Origin: Rusavskia elegans
Taxonomy: Eukaryota > Ascomycota > Lecanoromycetes > Teloschistales > Teloschistaceae
NCBI GenBank assembly: GCA_011316305.1
Contig: SAUG01000116.1
Location: 1 to 64,000 of the forward strand
Direction: 5' to 3'
DNA length: 64,000 nt
Below the pieces are notes generated by a model, which saw only the letters and a program-made list of their open reading frames with translations, had not been told where the DNA came from and made no database searches. This document shows positions 59,501-64,000 of the stretch, in pieces; position 1 is the stretch's first letter, and every line of letters starts with the position of its first letter. The translations under genes and the position numbers were made by a program.

Positions 59501-62500
59501 AGAAAAATAAAATACCTTAAAAAGAATTATTTAACTAAAAAGGTAACTAAAGTAATTAAATATTTTTTCGAAATAATAAAAGAATTACTCTATAAATATA
59601 TAGTAAAAAGCTAGTTAACCTACTATAATAATACTTACCCTATCTATCTATTAGATAAAAAAGGAATAGGATATTATTTTAAAAAACTAAAAAAAGTATA
59701 AAAAATAAAGCTAATAATCGATTTTAAACTATATAAAACCGAAAAACCCTTTATAGTAGTATTTAAAATTAAAATCGGAAGTTAATTAATAATAGTTTTT
59801 ATAAATAGAAAAGAAGATAATAAAATTATAAAAGGATTCTATAATAAAATTAAAGAATATCTCTATAAATAAATAATAAAAGATAATAGAATCCTTAATA
59901 TCGAAGTTAAAACTAAAAATAGATTAATCGGAATAATAAACTTTATTATTATTAAAAATTAAAAGAGTTATATTATTTTAGGAAATAAATAAAAAAAATC
60001 GATTTTAAAAAAACTAATAGAAAATAATATAGTAGATAAAAAAATAAAACTATAAATAATATACTTTCTAGCCTATAAAAACCTTTTATATAAAAAAATA
60101 GATATTATTTTAGTAATAAATTATAATAATATTATAGAATTAGATAAAAATTTTAAAAACGGTAGAAAAGTTTAGAATACTAAAATTTAGAAAGAATATT
60201 ACTACTTTTTTTAATAATTTACTAAAAAATATAATAAAAATAAAAAAATAATTTAATAGCTTTAAATAAACTATATTAAAAAGATATACTAAAAAGTAGT
60301 TAAAGCTATAAATAAAATCGAATACTATAAACTAAATTAAATAGATTAAAATAAAGAAATACCGGACCCGGTATTTAGTATATAATTAAAAGATAAAGAG
60401 TTTAATTAGTATCTATTATTATTATTATAGGATAAAATAGTTACTAAAAAATAAAATTTAGTAAAACTATTAGAAAAGTTAGAAATAATTTATAATATAG
60501 ATATATAAATTAGTTATAAAAGTAGAAATAAAGGAATTTTTAACTAAACTTTTTTTAGATACCCGCGCTTTCTATAGATTAAAAGAAGTTAAAATCTTTT
60601 TAGAATTAATCTAAATTATCTAAATTAAAACTAGATATTAATTTAATAGAAGCCTTTTATATAGCTAGTATATAACTAATAGAAAAGTAAAATATAACCG
60701 GATTATTAAATTTATTAAACCGAAATAATATATATTACTTTTAAATAATAAAATTACTTTTATATTTATTTAAAGCGCGATAATAAATAATAAAATATTT
60801 TTACTTATTAAGAAGCCGGCGGAAATCCGATTTCTAGACTAAATATTTATTATAAATCTCCTTTTTAGAATTAAAAAAGGATTTAATATAATAATAAACC
60901 TCGGAATATTTATTAAAAATATAAACGATATTAAAATAGAGTTTATTTTTTTTATTTTTAAAATACTTCTCTATAAAAGTTAGTAAAATAAAAAAAATAA
61001 AAAATTAATATATAGATAGTATTAGATATTAAAAGATTATATAATTTCTAAACCCGAATATATTTATTATAAATATTACTACTAACCTCGATTTTATATT
61101 CTTTTAAAAAATTATAGATATATAGAAAATAAAGAAAAGATATTATAATTCTTTTTAACTAAATATAATAAAAAGATTTTAAGCGATTTTTTTATTAAGA
61201 ATATATAGTAAAGATATTAAAGGATAAAAAAAAAAAAAAAAAAAAAAAGGAAATATACTCTTTTTATACCCTATAGAAAAACTATATACTAGATAAAAAG
61301 TAATATAAAAGAAGCTATATTATATCTATAATTCTATAGAAGTTCTCTAGAAAATTAGTTAGATAAACGAGCCTAATTATCTATAGCCGCCTATAGCCGC
61401 TATAGCCGTCTTCCTAATAGGACTTTTAGTAGACGGTTATCTATCGGCTTTTATAGCTATTTTTATTATATATATTACTTATTATTTTTATAGATAGTTT
61501 CTCTCGTTAGTTATTAATATAATTATTAAATACGTTTCTACTATTCTCTTTTTAATTACTTTATAACGAAGATACTTTATAATATTATAATTATACCTCT
61601 ATAGCTATATAGAATTAGTTATAATAATCTACGCTAGGACTCCCTTACTATTTAGTAGCTCGGACTACGTCTACGGCTATAGCTAGGCTCGAGCGTAACG
61701 CTCTCTGATACACAGGGACGTTATAATTTCTTCGGACTAAAAAAAAAAATCTATATAATTTAATAGTTATTAATAGAAATAAAATACCGAATAGAGATAA
61801 AAAGATTATAGAAAAAATAATACCGTCTTAAATAATAATTAACTAGTATTAAAAGAAACTTTAGTTCGATATCGTTTAAATAGCTAGCTATAATATTATA
61901 CTCGAAATACTTTAGTTAAAAAATAATCATCTAGTAATTAATTAGGAAAAAAGAATATTTAGTTTTAAATAATATTTCTAAATAGAAAATATCTAGTCTA
62001 TACCGAAGTAGCGATTTCGGATAGATAAAAAATAGAATATAAAATATAAATTTATAACTTCGAAAAAAAATAATTAAAAACTATTTAAATCCGATTTATT
62101 AAATACCGGTAGAAGTTAGCTGGATTAATAAAATAGAAAAAAAAAAAAAATTATAAACCTTTCGAGAACTCTATATTATTTAATAAAAAATTAATAGAAA
62201 ATCTATTAGAAAGGGTTCTAGATAAATATAAAAATTAGATAAATTTATTTCGGAAAAAGGTAACTATAAAAATACTATCTAAATATTAAATATAAAATTA
62301 TAAAATCAGATTTAAACTAGGTAAATAATCTACGTTTAGACCTATTTATCTATTATTTATAACAGAGCTTAAAATATTCCGTAAATATCTAGACGAAAAT
62401 ATAAAAAAAGGATTTATTAGAAAATCTTAATTACTAGTAAAATACTTAATTCTTTTTATATTTAAAAAAAACGGAATATTCCGTTTATATATCGATTACC

Positions 62501-64000
62501 GGAAGTTAAATAATATTATAATTAAAAACCGATATCTATTACCGAATATTAAAGAATTCTAAAATAGACTTTCTAAAATAAAATATTTTACTAAATTCGA
62601 TCTTTAAAAAATATATAATTTTATATAAATAAAAGCCGGAAAAAAAATAGAAAATAGCTTTTCTAATATAGTATATTTATTACGAATATATAATAATATT
62701 ATTTAGATTTATAAACGTTCCGGTAATTTATTAGAATATAATTAATAATATATTTAGAAAATATCTCGATATATTTATTATTACCTACTTTAATAATATT
62801 TTGGTTTTTTCTAAAATATTCGAAGAATATAAATAATATATTAGTAAAGTTTTTAAATATCTAGAAAGGAGAGATCTACGCTTTAAACTAAAAAAATATA
62901 AATTCTATAAAAAAGAAATTAACTTTCTAAAATTTATTATAGGACGAAACGGACTATATATCGATTCTAGTAAACTAAAAGCTATTATAGAATAGGAAAT
63001 ACCGATAAATATTTAAAAAGTCTAAAGTTTTCTCGGATTTATAAACTATAATCGAAAGTTTATAAAAAATTATTTTAAAAAAGCTCTCGTTCTAATAGCT
63101 TTAATAAAAAATACTGTCGAATAGTATTAAAAAGAAAAGGAATAATAAATATTCGAAAATCTTAAAGGAAAATATATAAAAGATCTAGTATTTAAAATAT
63201 TCGATTTAAAAAAACTATTATAAATAGAAATAGATTCGTTAGATCTAATTATAAAAATATATTTTCTATAATAATACGATAGTAAATAGTATCCGGTAAT
63301 ATATATATTAAAAAAATTATCGCTAGTAGAATAGAATTACGATATCTATAATAAGGAACTACTAGCTATAGTAGCTGTATTAGAATAATAGAGATAATAC
63401 GCCGAAGAATTACTAGAATTAATTATTTTTATAGACTATAAAAACCTTTTATATTTTATAATAAAAAAATAATTTAAAAGAAAATAAATATAATAGTCTA
63501 AATTCTTCGGTTAGTATAAATTTAAAATATATTATATCCTAGATAAAAAAAATAGAAAAGTAAACGTTTTAAATCGAAAAAGTAATTATATAAAAATAAA
63601 AGAGATTTTTAATAATAGTATTCTTAAAATTAATAGGAATAGATTACTATTAGTAAATTAATATAAGATAAATATAATATTATATATATTCCGAGATAAC
63701 TAGAAATAGTTTTCTATTAAAAAATAAAAAACTATAAATACTAGACGATAAAATCGATAAATATATTAAAGAATACTAAGATAGAATATTATAAAGATAT
63801 TCAGATATAATAAAGATAATATAACTTTTATAATAGTATTACTAATTTTCTAATATAAAATAACGTATCGAAATATATATTAAAAGATATTTTAGTTATT
63901 AGTAAAATAAATATAGTATATATACTCGTTATAGAAAGATCTAATATTAGAAACTACCGGATTTACTATAAAAGAAAGTTATATTAGACTTTATTATTAA
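53520..64000 (+). mobile_element. RIP-degraded Ty3/gypsy element split by an LTR array; runs off the window
   Basis: The left part (53520-55447) holds gag-like sequence, a zinc-knuckle remnant at 54401-54442 and a protease-like active-site remnant just before 55440. The right part (61726-64000) continues with the RT domain; Y-F-N-N at about 62786 replaces YxDD, and I-L-V-F-S follows as in other gypsy RTs. RNase H-like sequence follows to the window end. The two halves join across the array at the duplicated atttc (55443-55447 and 61726-61730). All frames are broken by stops. Confidence 0.75.
55448..61725 (+). mobile_element. Tandem LTR array: LTR-internal-LTR-internal-LTR, gag-only type
   Basis: Three LTRs at 55448-55855, 58382-58789 and 61318-61725 are each exactly 408 bp. 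The two internal segments are 2526 and 2528 bp and near-identical, both gag/protease-like with an A-run before the LTR. The whole array is flanked by the 5-bp duplication atttc, so one insertion event was later expanded by recombination through an LTR. The first LTR keeps TGTTACG at its start while the other two read TATTATA, showing different RIP histories. Confidence 0.88.

Overview
The window looks like nuclear DNA of a filamentous ascomycete (Pezizomycotina). Two observations support this. The genes have short GT..AG introns of about 45-80 bp, and the flanks are TpA-saturated, CpA/TpG-poor transposon DNA of the kind left by repeat-induced point mutation (RIP). I cannot name the species from sequence alone.

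Layout. (1) Positions 1-16,725 are a nested stack of RIP-degraded transposons: Ty3/gypsy pol remnants on both strands, LTR elements, a solo LTR, four copies of a hAT-like non-autonomous element with 8-bp target duplications, and two copies of a MITE with 10-bp target duplications. (2) Positions 16,726 to about 50,030 form a 33-kb gene island of normal base composition with no RIP blocks. (3) About 50,040-64,000 is again RIP-degraded. It includes a gypsy element split by an LTR-internal-LTR-internal-LTR array. A repeat of about 300 bp lies on both sides of the island in inverted orientation (15,538-15,860 and 51,296-51,600).

Genes of the island, left to right: ABHD12-like hydrolase; broken GMC oxidoreductase; GNAT acetyltransferase; Gfo/Idh/MocA dehydrogenase; rhodopsin-like membrane protein; O-methyltransferase; berberine-bridge-type FAD oxidase; cupin; short-chain dehydrogenase; UMTA-like methyltransferase MT1; two UstYa-family (DUF3328) proteins; a secreted precursor of six 15-residue repeats; cytochrome P450; secreted alpha/beta hydrolase; UMTA-like methyltransferase MT2; class I/II aminotransferase; small alpha/beta hydrolase. 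Most exon models below were checked by hand for reading-frame phase.

Central interpretation. The block 34.6-48.4 kb has the composition of a dikaritin-type ribosomal peptide (RiPP) cluster: a signal peptide followed by repeated cores separated by Lys-Arg Kex2 sites, divergent from a UstYa oxidase gene and beside a second one, with methyltransferases, a P450 and an aminotransferase. The repeated core A(I/V)AYPDSY is not one I recognise from the ustiloxin, phomopsin, asperipin or victorin families. The product and its activity are unknown. The OMT, FAD oxidase, cupin and SDR genes at 26-33 kb could extend the cluster or belong to another pathway. No PKS, NRPS, tyrosinase or zinc-cluster regulator was found in the window.
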